Shown piece after piece: positions 1 to 7,229 of a stretch of 21,171 nt of DNA. Each line of letters begins with the position of its first letter. The first letter of the stretch is position 1. Made by a program: the position numbers and the translations under genes. A model generated the notes under the pieces. That model ran no database searches. It was not told the origin of the DNA and saw only the letters and a list, made by a program, of their open reading frames with translations. Source of the DNA: DATKZS01 sp035527835 [NCBI: bacterium] (GTDB lineage: Bacteria; RBG-13-61-14); the NCBI GenBank assembly GCA_035527835.1, contig DATKZS010000099.1:1-21171 (forward strand), in the 5' to 3' direction.

Positions 1-632
1 TCCAGCGTCGGCTGGCAGTACGAGCACTTGAACGGGCAGCCCCGCGTCGCCAGCACCGACGTGCCCCGCAAATCAGGCCCCACCGCGTCGAGCTGGAACC
101 AGCTCCGAAAGTAGTCGTCCATCGGCAACAGGTCAAGCGCCGGGAAGGGAAGGGCATCGAGATCGGCAATCAGCTCCGGCGCCGCTCCCGTGATGCCCCC
201 GCCGCCGTCCCGCGTCATGATCCCGGGAACCCCATCCAGCCCGCCATCCTTTACCACCCGGCAAAGCGCATCCTCGCCCTCGCCCACGCACACCGCGTCC
301 ACCGCCGCCTCCTTGAGCACATCACCGGGCAGCGTCGTCGCGTGCGGGCCGCCCACGATCACCAGGCTGTCCGACCGGACCTGCTTGGCCACGCGCGCCG
401 CGGCCAGAGCGTCACGCGCCATCGTCACCATCGCCGAGATGCCCACAACGTCATACCGGCCGGCCCGGAGCGCCCGCTCGATGTCCGCCATCGGGTCTTT
501 TGAAAACGTCGTGTCTATCACGGCGGGCGTGAGCCCCGCCCGCTCCCGGAGCGCCGCCGCCAGATACGCCACTCCCAGCGGCGGGTCGCCCGTCGGGTAC
601 TTGAAACGCGGGAACACCAGCGCGACCTTCAT
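1..632 (-). CDS. B12-binding radical SAM protein (partial, 3' end outside window)
   Basis: The first 210 codons are present and the gene runs off the left edge. The N-terminal part (about residues 1-150) reads as a cobalamin-binding Rossmann domain: MKVALVFPRF start, GDPPLGVAYLAAAL, DVVGISAMVT, VIVGGPHATTLP and VCVGEGE. It is followed by the linker LPFPALDLLP and then the radical SAM cluster motif CPFKCSYC, with Cys199, Cys203 and Cys206 to bind the 4Fe-4S cluster. This order is typical of B12-dependent radical SAM enzymes (BchE/P-methylase-like), many of which methylate or rearrange unactivated carbons. The substrate cannot be read from this part. The ATG overlaps the stop of the upstream glycosyltransferase (ATGA), so it is probably translationally coupled and co-transcribed. 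The neighbour suggests a lipid or glycan substrate, which is inference only. Confidence 0.9.
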   Translation of the reverse strand, partial: MKVALVFPRFKYPTGDPPLGVAYLAAALRERAGLTPAVIDTTFSKDPMADIERALRAGRYDVVGISAMVTMARDALAAARVAKQVRSDSLVIVGGPHATTLPGDVLKEAAVDAVCVGEGEDALCRVVKDGGLDGVPGIMTRDGGGGITGAAPELIADLDALPFPALDLLPMDDYFRSWFQLDAVGPDLRGTSVLATRGCPFKCSYCQPTL

Positions 633-1369
633 CGCTTGCCCGGCCTCCCGCCGCAGCGCCCGGTCTCTCTGATCTCCCTCCGGATAACGTACAGCTCGCG
701 CAGGATCAGGGGCCAGTCCCGGAGCACCCGCACCCTGCTCTCCGGATCATCACGCCATTTCACCGGGACCTCCATCACCCTGTACCCCAGCGAACGCGCC
801 CGCAGCAACACCTCCACGTCAAAACAATAACCCCGCGCCCGGATGTCACGGAAAAGCTCCCGCGCCGCCTCGGCCTCGAACGCCTTGAACCCGCACTGGC
901 TGTCGTAAACCCCGGTCTGAAAAAGCGCCCGCACCAGCCGCCCGAACATCAGGCCCAGCCGCTGCCGCACCCACGGCTGCCGCCGCTCGATGATCGCCCC
1001 CGGCGCCTGCCGCGATCCCACCGCCACCCGCGCGCCATCCCGGAGCGCAGCCTCCAGCTTACCCCACTCCGCGATCGGCGTGGAGAGATCAGCGTCCGTC
1101 ATCAGAATCCACTTACCCCGGGCCTCCATCACCCCCGCCGCCACCGCCGCTCCCTTGCCCTGGTGAGGGATGGAAATCGTCCGTATCGTTAATGGGCCCT
1201 GGCGCCGGCCCGCGAAAGTTCTCACCGCATCGGCCGTCCCGTCAACGGAACCGTCGTCAACCACAATGATCTCCACCCCGGGAGCGCGGTCCCGGAAGTG
1301 CGCGGCCAGCGCCGTAAGCGTCGCCCCGATGCGCAACGATTCGTTATAAGCGGGAATTAAAATGGACAT
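629..1369 (-). CDS. Family 2 glycosyltransferase, polyprenyl/dolichyl-phosphate sugar synthase-like
   Basis: 246 aa from the chosen ATG. GT-A fold signatures are clear: SILIPAYNES at residues 2-11, IIVVDDGSVDGT at 34-45, GKGAAVAAG at 71-79, the DxD metal site TDADLS at 91-96, and DSQCGFKAF at 156-164. The later EVPVKWRDDPESRV segment is characteristic of the dolichyl-phosphate glucose/mannose synthase branch, so it probably transfers a nucleotide sugar to a polyprenyl phosphate at the inner membrane face. No C-terminal membrane segments are visible, so it is a soluble or peripheral form. The frame stays open to a TTG at 1414, but that codon lies inside the predicted -35 box, so the ATG at 1369 is preferred. 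The last base pairs overlap the radical SAM start. The donor sugar is unknown. Confidence 0.9.
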   Translation of the reverse strand: MSILIPAYNESLRIGATLTALAAHFRDRAPGVEIIVVDDGSVDGTADAVRTFAGRRQGPLTIRTISIPHQGKGAAVAAGVMEARGKWILMTDADLSTPIAEWGKLEAALRDGARVAVGSRQAPGAIIERRQPWVRQRLGLMFGRLVRALFQTGVYDSQCGFKAFEAEAARELFRDIRARGYCFDVEVLLRARSLGYRVMEVPVKWRDDPESRVRVLRDWPLILRELYVIRREIRETGRCGGRPGKR

Positions 1370-1385
1370 ATCCACGACTAAAAGT

Positions 1386-1414
1386 ATTATAGTTTGGACC
1401 TCGGAAAGCGGCAA
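1386..1414 (-). promoter_or_regulatory. Sigma70-type promoter for the glycosyltransferase/radical SAM operon
   Basis: On the minus strand the -35 is TTGCCG (1409-1414), followed by exactly 17 bp and a perfect -10 TATAAT (1386-1391). The -10 ends 16 nt before the ATG at 1369, giving an expected leader of about 9 nt with no obvious Shine-Dalgarno sequence. Confidence 0.75.
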
Positions 1415-1441
1415 ACAGGGAAGGGATAGCGGGACCGGTTC

Positions 1442-2170
1442 CTAGCGGCCATCGCCGCCGGCCAGGAGCTCGGCCAGGTGCAGGACGCGGACTTTAATGC
1501 CGTGGCGGTGGAAGTATCCCCGGATCTGGATCAGGCAGCCGGGGTCGCAGATGATGACGGCGTCGGCGCCGGAGGCCTTGATGTTCTCGGCCTTGCGCCG
1601 GGCCATGGCCGCGGAGATCTCCGGGAACTTCACCGAGAAGGTGCCGCCGAACCCGCAGCAGCGGTCGGCCTCCTGCATCTCGATCAGCTCCGCGCCCTTG
1701 ACCGCCCGGAGCAGCGCCCGCGGCTCGTCCTTGATCCCCAGCTCCCGGCTCAGGTGGCACGACTCGTGGTAGGTGAGCTTGCCCGTAAAGCGCGCGCCCA
1801 CGTCCGTTATCCCCAGCCGCCGCACCAGGAACTCGGTGAGCTCGAACGTGCGGCCGCCGATCTCCCGCGCCTGCCTGAGCTCGGACGGGCTCTCCGCGAA
1901 CAGCTCCTCGTAGTGGTTCTTCACCATGGAAACGCACGAGCCGGAAGGCGACACGATCGCCTCGCTGTCCGCGAACGCTTTGAGGAACCGCCGCGCCACC
2001 CGCCGCGCGTCCTCCCAGTACCCCGCGTTGAACGCCGGCTGGCCGCAGCACGTCTGCTCCGTGGGATAATCCAGCGCCACCCCCGCCCGCATCAGCACCC
2101 GCGCCGTGGCCTCCCCGACCTCCGGGACCAGCGTGTCAACCATGCACGGGATGAATAACGATGCCCGCAT
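1442..2170 (-). CDS. lutA: LutA-type lactate utilisation protein (CCG-domain Fe-S protein)
   Basis: 242 aa, the usual length for LutA/YkgE. Two CCG (DUF3400-type cysteine-rich) domains are visible: the first with Cys9, CCGQPAFNAGYW at 41-52 and Cys79 (SPSGSCVSM); the second with HESCHL at 135-140, RCCGFGGTFSVK at 170-181 and CDPGCLIQI at 208-216. These cysteines bind Fe-S clusters in LutA and in the related heterodisulfide reductase HdrB and GlpC proteins. With LutB and LutC it oxidises L-lactate to pyruvate in the cytoplasm or at the membrane. The ATG at 2170 is favoured over an upstream in-frame start because a perfect AAGGAGG lies 4 nt upstream (2175-2181). It is divergent from the fused lutB-lutC gene rather than in one operon with it, which is an unusual arrangement. 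Confidence 0.93.
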   Translation of the reverse strand: MRASLFIPCMVDTLVPEVGEATARVLMRAGVALDYPTEQTCCGQPAFNAGYWEDARRVARRFLKAFADSEAIVSPSGSCVSMVKNHYEELFAESPSELRQAREIGGRTFELTEFLVRRLGITDVGARFTGKLTYHESCHLSRELGIKDEPRALLRAVKGAELIEMQEADRCCGFGGTFSVKFPEISAAMARRKAENIKASGADAVIICDPGCLIQIRGYFHRHGIKVRVLHLAELLAGGDGR

Positions 2171-2174
2171 CAAT

Positions 2175-2208
2175 CCTCCTTGCCATTGCGCCGGAACATA
2201 ATATAACA
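2175..2208. promoter_or_regulatory. Divergent overlapping promoters between lutA and lutBC
   Basis: Rightward: -35 TTGCCA (2180-2185), 16 bp, -10 TATAAC (2202-2207), giving a start near 2214 and favouring the ATG at 2232 for lutBC. Leftward: an extended -10, TGTTATATT on the minus strand (2200-2208), 22-28 nt before the lutA SD and ATG. The two -10 boxes overlap by 4 bp, so polymerases should compete for the site. The lutA SD (2175-2181) overlaps the rightward -35 by two bases. No repressor palindrome is clear. Confidence 0.6.
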
Positions 2209-2231
2209 TGATTCAAACCAGGCGACCTAAA

Positions 2232-4292
2232 ATGAAAAAAGAGATAGGCTTTAAAGACCGCGCCGCCCGGGCCGCGCTGGACCTCTCGCTGGAGGCCAAG
2301 TTCAAGATGGTCGCGAACCGGCACGGCAACATCCGCAAGTTCCGCATGGCCGAGCTCGGCAACTTCGAGGAGCGCCGCGACCAACTGCGCGATCTCAAGG
2401 ACCGCATTCTTGCCGACCATGACCGCTATCTGGCCAAGCTCCAGGAGCAGGTCGAGAAGCTGGGAGGCAAGGTGCACCTGGCCCATGACGCCGCCGCGGC
2501 CCGCTCCATCATCACCGGAATCGCCGTGGCCGGCGGCGTGAAGATCGCGGTCAAGGGCAAGTCCATGACCTCCGAGGAAATCGCGCTCACCCCGGCCCTG
2601 GAGCAGGCCGGTATCGAGGTCCTGGAAACCGACCTCGGCGAGTACATCATTCAGCTCGCTAACGAGCGGCCCTCCCACATCGTCACCCCCGCCATCCACA
2701 AGTCCCGGTCCGAGATCGCACGCCTCTTCGCCGACAAGCTCGGCATGGAGTACACCGACGACCCCGCCCGCCTCACCATGAAGGCCCGCGAGGTCCTGCG
2801 CGAAAAATTCCTCGTTGCCGACCTGGGAATCACCGGCGCCAACGCGCTCATCGTCGAGAACGGGACCGTGGTCCTTTTAGAGAACGAGGGCAACATCCGC
2901 CTGTCCACCACCCAGCCGCGCATCCACGTGGCGCTCGCCGGCATCGAGAAACTGCTTCCCGCCATGGACGACGTCCCCCTCTTCCTGTCGCTCCTGCCCC
3001 GCTCGGCCACCGGCCAGAGGCTCTCCACCTACGTCTCCATGATCCGCGGCCCGGCCCGGCCGGACGAAAAGGACGGACCCCGCGAGTTCCACCTCGTGCT
3101 CCTCGACAACGGCCGCTCGCGCATGAGACGCGACCCGGTGCTGCGCCACGCTCTGCGCTGCATTCGCTGCGGCGCCTGCGCCAACGCCTGCCCGGTGTAC
3201 CAGCACATCGGCGGCCACGCCTACGGATCGGTGTATCCCGGCCCCATCGGCGCCATGATCACGCAGGCGCTCGCCACCGGCGACGAGGGATGGCTGCTCC
3301 CGTTCGCGAGCTCATTGTGCGGCGCCTGCACCGAGGTCTGCCCGGTCGGCATCCCCATCCATAAAATCCTGATCGAGCTCCGCCGCCGCGCCTCCGACCG
3401 CGACCGCCGCGGACCGGTCCCCGAGCGCATGGCCTTCCGCGCCTGGAGCGAGCTCTGGAGCCGACCCGCCGGCTATAAGCTAACCGCGCTCGCCGCGTCC
3501 AGCGCCCGCTTGATCTCCGGCGGCGCCATGCTCCACCGCCTGCCCCCGCCCGGAAGCGCCTGGACCAAAGACCGCGACTTCCCCGCGCCCAGCGCCACGC
3601 CCTTCCGCAAGAGATGGAACACATTGGCCGCGGAGCAATCAGGGCCCGCCGCCAGAATAACGGCCACGCCGTCCGCACCCGCGGGCGCATCCGAGCTTAA
3701 AAAAGATGTGGCGCCTCCGCCGCCGCACGCCATGCCGCGTCCAGGCGACCCGCAACGCCTGGTAACCGAGATCAACGTGAACCAGGGCAAGGCCTTTTTC
3801 GCTGAGGGGCTCCCGCAGGCGCGGGACAAGCTCAAGGAGTTGCTGGCGCCGTTTCGCGGCCAATCCCTGGTGAGGTGGGACCACCCCGACCTGGAGCTCA
3901 TCGGCGTTGACCGGATGGCGGAGGAGGCGGGAGTGACGGTAACGGACGTGGCCGCGGCTGATCGCGAGCGGTTCAAGGCCGCGGCGGCGGACGCGGCGGT
4001 GGGCGTCACCGCGGCCGATTTCGGCGTGGCCGACATCGGCGTGCTCGCCCTGCTCACCGCGCCCGGCCATGAGCGGTCGCTCTCTTTACTCCCGCCCGCG
4101 CACATCGCGCTCATCCGCGCGGGCCGGGCCCTGCAAAGCATGGAGGACCTGGTGGCGGCGCTCCGCAAGATCGGCGAGTTCCGCGGACTCACCCTGATCT
4201 CCGGACCCTCCATGACCGGCGACATCGAGATGATGCCCGTGTTCGGCGTCCACGGCCCGGGCAAGCTCTTCGTGATCGTGTGGACCGAGTAG
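2232..4292 (+). CDS. lutB: LutB-LutC fusion, lactate oxidation iron-sulfur/LUD protein
   Basis: 686 aa from the ATG at 2232. An in-frame ATG at 2208 lies upstream of the likely transcription start, so I do not use it. Residue numbers here count from 2208. Residues about 60-300 are a LUD domain (KGKSMTSEEI at 117-126, DLGITGANALI, ENEGNIRLSTT). Next comes a ferredoxin-like region with CIRCGACANACP (Cys318, 321, 324, 328) and CGACTEVCP (Cys371, 374, 378). A Pro/Ala-rich linker at about 475-515 leads to a second LUD domain at 520-694 that matches LutC (TAADFGVADIGVLAL, HIALI, ISGPSMTGDIE, GVHGPGKLFVI). LutB is normally about 470 aa and LutC about 200-240 aa, so this is a natural LutB-LutC fusion. 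It acts with LutA to oxidise lactate to pyruvate. No frameshift is needed to join the parts. Confidence 0.92.
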   Translation: MKKEIGFKDRAARAALDLSLEAKFKMVANRHGNIRKFRMAELGNFEERRDQLRDLKDRILADHDRYLAKLQEQVEKLGGKVHLAHDAAAARSIITGIAVAGGVKIAVKGKSMTSEEIALTPALEQAGIEVLETDLGEYIIQLANERPSHIVTPAIHKSRSEIARLFADKLGMEYTDDPARLTMKAREVLREKFLVADLGITGANALIVENGTVVLLENEGNIRLSTTQPRIHVALAGIEKLLPAMDDVPLFLSLLPRSATGQRLSTYVSMIRGPARPDEKDGPREFHLVLLDNGRSRMRRDPVLRHALRCIRCGACANACPVYQHIGGHAYGSVYPGPIGAMITQALATGDEGWLLPFASSLCGACTEVCPVGIPIHKILIELRRRASDRDRRGPVPERMAFRAWSELWSRPAGYKLTALAASSARLISGGAMLHRLPPPGSAWTKDRDFPAPSATPFRKRWNTLAAEQSGPAARITATPSAPAGASELKKDVAPPPPHAMPRPGDPQRLVTEINVNQGKAFFAEGLPQARDKLKELLAPFRGQSLVRWDHPDLELIGVDRMAEEAGVTVTDVAAADRERFKAAAADAAVGVTAADFGVADIGVLALLTAPGHERSLSLLPPAHIALIRAGRALQSMEDLVAALRKIGEFRGLTLISGPSMTGDIEMMPVFGVHGPGKLFVIVWTE

Positions 4293-4318
4293 CATCCCGC
4301 GAGTTGAGTGAAGAATGG

Positions 4319-4408
4319 AACCACAGATGAACACGGATTAACACGGATAGAAAAAGTAGATTGCAGATCTGATTTATTATCTGTGTTAATCCGTGTTCAT
4401 CTGTGGTT
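4319..4408. repeat. Large imperfect palindrome with perfect 26-bp arms
   Basis: The left arm at 4319-4344 begins AACCACAGATGAACACGG. The right arm at 4383-4408 is its exact reverse complement, and pairing continues inward with mismatches to about 4349/4378. The spacer is about 28-38 bp. RNA from either strand would form a very stable hairpin, so it may also end or attenuate transcription after lutBC. The wording resembles dispersed short palindromic repeats of the ACCACAGATGAACACGGAT type that I recall from many environmental genomes. That recollection was not checked by search. Confidence 0.85.
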
Positions 4409-4431
4409 AATAAAAATGGCCCGCCTAACTC

Positions 4432-4460
4432 TTTACTCCCCTCCCGCGCCTCCCTATAAT
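4432..4460 (+). promoter_or_regulatory. Promoter of the first GT-C gene (probably leaderless)
   Basis: -35 TTTACT (4432-4437), 17 bp, perfect -10 TATAAT (4455-4460). Only six bases (AGCCCT) separate the -10 from the ATG at 4467, so transcription should begin at or next to the start codon. There is no Shine-Dalgarno sequence. Confidence 0.7.
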
Positions 4461-4466
4461 AGCCCT

Positions 4467-6179
4467 ATGTCGGCGGAGCCTAATTCGCGGGACCGGGGGG
4501 ACCTGGTTTTCCTGGGCCTCATTGTCTTGCTGGTGGTCCTGGTGTTCGCGCAGTGCGATGATTTTTTTCTGCTGAACGCGGGCAAGGCCGGCGTGGGACC
4601 CGGCTTCCCCATTGACGACGCCTACATCTTCAAGCGCTACGCCGAGAACATCGCGGCGGGCGCGGGCTTCTCGTTCAACCCGCACGAGCTGAGCTTCGGC
4701 TGCACCAGCCTGCTCTGGCCGGTCCTCATGGCCGCGCTCACCTGGCTCCTGCCCTCTCTGGATTACGTCACCATCGCGTTCGCGACGGGCGCGCTTTTGC
4801 TCATGGCCACGGCTTGCGGAGCGGCCGGGATCGTCATGCGCCGCACGCGCTCGCTGTCCCTGGCCTTTGTCGCCGGCCTCATGCTCGCCGCGTCTCCGCT
4901 CATGCTCATGAACTCCATCTCCGGCATGGAGACGCCGCTCACCTTTGCCCTGCTCACCGCGCTCGCCGCGCTGGTGTTGTCTAAAAAGCCGCATCCGCTC
5001 GCGGCCGGGGCCGTGGCCGGGCTGCTCACTCTGAACCGGCCGGAGGGAGCTTACTTCGCCGTGGCCGCCGTGATCGCGTGGGCCATGCTCCGCGCCTGGG
5101 GCGACCGGCGCCTCCCCGCCATCACGCTCGTCAAATTCCTGGCGCCGTGGGCCGCGCTCACACTGCCGCCGGCTTTCATCATCCATCACTACACCGGCTC
5201 ATTCCTCCCCGGAACCTACTTGGGCAAGATCATGAGCACCTCACCCGGCGTGCTGCATCGCGGCCTGGTCGAGCGCGCGGCCTGGGCGCTTATCAATCTT
5301 GGAGGCGGCTGGCTGCAACTCGCGGCGTATCTGCGCCTGCTCGCGGCGGCGGCGGCGCTCCTGATAATTTATGAGACCGGCCGAATAATATATCGGATGT
5401 ACCGGGCGCGGGCGGCGCAAGAGCCCGGCCCGGATGATGCCTGGCCGCTCGCCGGCGAGCTGATGCTGACCGGCTACCTGTTCCTGCCCGCGGCCTACGG
5501 TTTTTCCTTCCCGGTCGGCCCGGCCTTCGGCGGCTACTACATCCGCTACATCGCTCCGGTAATGGTAGCCGCCGTCATCCTGGCCATGCTCGGCCTCGGC
5601 TCGCTCTCCCGCTTCCTGGCCGGCAGGCAGTCAGCATTTTCCCGATACCGCCGCTACTGGCTCTTCCCAGCGCTGATCGTCTTTTGCGCGTATCAGGGCT
5701 GGCTGTGGAGCTTCCAGGTCAAGGACGCGCGTTCGGTGTTCACGAACGAGGTGAGGTTGAATGAAGGCCTGCGCATGGATGCCGCGGAGTGGATCGCGAA
5801 GAACACGCCGGCGGACGCGAAGGTGATGGCGGGCTACACCGGGCTGGGCGTGGTCGGAGGCAACTGCAACCGTTACGTGCTCGACCTGGGCGCGCTCATC
5901 AACCCGGACATCTTAAGCTACTACCGCGACGCTCGCCGCGATCCGCAAGGCCGCTGGAGGGCCATCGTCAGCTACATGCGCGACCGCGGCGTTACCTGGT
6001 ACGTGACCTTCGCCTTCACCCCGGAGTACGCGGACAAGATCGCGGACCCGGCGAAGACCCCCGGCTTCAGCGAGGCCGCGCGGCTCGGCGCTCCCGGCGA
6101 GCCGAGCTCGCCCTACCAGCAGATCAGAATCTATAAGATTGACTGGAGACAATGGGAGGCGGAGGCCGGACCGCGCTGA
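4467..6179 (+). CDS. Polytopic GT-C superfamily membrane glycosyltransferase
   Basis: 570 aa. A hydrophobic helix (about residues 12-30) is followed by a periplasmic loop carrying the acidic pair IDDAYIFKRYAENIAAG with Asp50 and Asp51. Next come FSFNPHE and TSLLWPVLMAALTWLL and then a series of membrane segments. A soluble C-terminal domain begins near NEGLRMDAAEWI, with CNRYVLDLGALINPDI and WYVTFAF. The DDAYI...RYAENL...GF.FNP pattern is typical of GT-C lipid-phosphate-sugar-dependent transferases such as AftB-like and ArnT/PMT-like proteins, which glycosylate surface polymers on the outer side of the inner membrane. Donor and acceptor are unknown. The frame is open further upstream into the inverted repeat, but that part is not protein-like and precedes the promoter, so the ATG at 4467 is chosen. 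A paralogue lies at 19446-20954. Confidence 0.85.
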   Translation: MSAEPNSRDRGDLVFLGLIVLLVVLVFAQCDDFFLLNAGKAGVGPGFPIDDAYIFKRYAENIAAGAGFSFNPHELSFGCTSLLWPVLMAALTWLLPSLDYVTIAFATGALLLMATACGAAGIVMRRTRSLSLAFVAGLMLAASPLMLMNSISGMETPLTFALLTALAALVLSKKPHPLAAGAVAGLLTLNRPEGAYFAVAAVIAWAMLRAWGDRRLPAITLVKFLAPWAALTLPPAFIIHHYTGSFLPGTYLGKIMSTSPGVLHRGLVERAAWALINLGGGWLQLAAYLRLLAAAAALLIIYETGRIIYRMYRARAAQEPGPDDAWPLAGELMLTGYLFLPAAYGFSFPVGPAFGGYYIRYIAPVMVAAVILAMLGLGSLSRFLAGRQSAFSRYRRYWLFPALIVFCAYQGWLWSFQVKDARSVFTNEVRLNEGLRMDAAEWIAKNTPADAKVMAGYTGLGVVGGNCNRYVLDLGALINPDILSYYRDARRDPQGRWRAIVSYMRDRGVTWYVTFAFTPEYADKIADPAKTPGFSEAARLGAPGEPSSPYQQIRIYKIDWRQWEAEAGPR

Positions 6180-6214
6180 TCCCCGCTTGGCGTGAAAAAG
6201 CGCGGCCGGATTGT

Positions 6215-6241
6215 TATAATATTACTATTGAGGCAAGGAGG
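6215..6241 (+). promoter_or_regulatory. Extended -10 promoter and strong RBS of the CsgG-like gene
   Basis: TGTTATAAT gives a perfect extended -10 (TATAAT at 6215-6220). No good -35 lies at 17 bp (GTGAAA). AAGGAGG at 6235-6241 lies 5 nt before the ATG at 6247 and fixes that start. Confidence 0.65.
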
Positions 6242-6246
6242 ACGCG

Positions 6247-7176
6247 ATGAAAATATTATCCCTGGTTCTGGTGGTCGTGTTGGCGGCCGCGGGTATGGCC
6301 GGCTGTTCCACGAAAAAGCCCGCGGAGACGGCCGCGCTTGCCGCCGTCAAGGTCCCGGTATTGTCGGGCCCGAAAAAGCGCGTGGGCATTTTCGAGTTCG
6401 AGAACAAGAGCCGCTACGGCCAGAACCGGCTGTCCAACTCGGCGGTGGACGCGCTGTACTCGGAGCTGCAGCAGCGCAATGCGTTCGTGCTTTACGAGCG
6501 CGCGGACCTGGAGCAGTTGGGCCGGGAGTTCGACCTGATTGACGCGGGGGTCATAAACCTGGACACGGCGGCGGAGGCGGGCAAGCTGGTGGGCGTGCAG
6601 GCGGTGGTGGTGGGCACGATCACGCAGTTCGGGATGTGGGAGGAGGCCAAGGACATCGGGGTGTACAAGAAGAAGGTGGAGATCGCGGAGGCCACGGTTG
6701 ACGTGCGGGTGGTGGACGTGACCACCGGCCGCATCATTTACGCGGACTCCGGCACCGGCCGGACCGAGCGCGAGCTTAAGACGGTGCTCGGCTTCGGACA
6801 GAAGGCCTCCTTTGACGAAACCATGGCCGACAAGGCGTTGCGCGCCGCCATGGAACAGTTCGTGGACAAGCTAATCGTCGAGATCGTCAAGCTGCCCTGG
6901 CAAGGCTACGTCATGGACGTGGACAACGCGGGCGGGGCCGAGATCCTCTACCTCAACGCCGGCCGCACCTCGGGAATGCCCGTGGGGCAGAAGCTCATCG
7001 TGAAAAGGGTCACCGGCAAGCTCACCGACCCGGTCACGGGCGAGTTCAAGGGCTACAAGACTTTAGACCTGGGCACGGCCGAAGTCTACGAGCTCTCCGG
7101 CGAGGACGTGTCGCTGGCCCGCCTCGCCTCCGGCTCCGGCGTCAAGCGCGGAGACATGGTGACCATCGCGCCATAG
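6247..7176 (+). CDS. CsgG/HfaB-family outer-membrane lipoprotein
   Basis: 309 aa. A lipoprotein signal peptide ends in GMAGC with Cys20 as the lipidation site. The mature part reads as the CsgG family: KKRVGIFEFENKSRYG at 43-58, a TolB-N-like fold with LYERADLEQLGREFDL, VGVQAVVVGTITQFG, VDVRVVDVTTGRIIYADSG, and a C-terminal segment with DVDNAGGAEILYLNAG and VKRGDMVTIAP. CsgG forms the curli secretion pore in the outer membrane, and HfaB and related lipoproteins serve adhesin or envelope functions. Curli genes csgA, B, E and F are absent nearby, so export of curli is not implied. The next gene is a GNA1162-type lipoprotein, a pairing seen in CsgG/DUF4810/DUF799 clusters. The C-terminal part after about residue 215 extends beyond the minimal CsgG core. 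Confidence 0.88.
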   Translation: MKILSLVLVVVLAAAGMAGCSTKKPAETAALAAVKVPVLSGPKKRVGIFEFENKSRYGQNRLSNSAVDALYSELQQRNAFVLYERADLEQLGREFDLIDAGVINLDTAAEAGKLVGVQAVVVGTITQFGMWEEAKDIGVYKKKVEIAEATVDVRVVDVTTGRIIYADSGTGRTERELKTVLGFGQKASFDETMADKALRAAMEQFVDKLIVEIVKLPWQGYVMDVDNAGGAEILYLNAGRTSGMPVGQKLIVKRVTGKLTDPVTGEFKGYKTLDLGTAEVYELSGEDVSLARLASGSGVKRGDMVTIAP

Positions 7177-7191
7177 AAGGGCGAAATTTGC

Positions 7192-7228
7192 ATTAAACCG
7201 CAGAGGCGCAGAGGTCGCAGAGTTTAAT
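7192..7228. repeat. 37-bp repeat with 7-bp terminal inverted repeats and CGCAGAGG units
   Basis: ATTAAAC (7192-7198) and GTTTAAT (7222-7228) are perfect inverted ends. Between them are three near-copies of CGCAGAGG (CGCAGAGG, CGCAGAGG, CGCAGAG). The element ends 1 nt before the next start codon at 7230. It resembles a short dispersed repeat whose copies I recall from unrelated genomes, not verified here. Confidence 0.75.
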
Positions 7229-7229
7229 T

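Noticed and set aside
4308-4466. N-terminal extension of the GT-C gene to an ATG at 4308
   Set aside because: It translates the inverted repeat and lies upstream of a perfect promoter; homologue-like sequence begins after the ATG at 4467.
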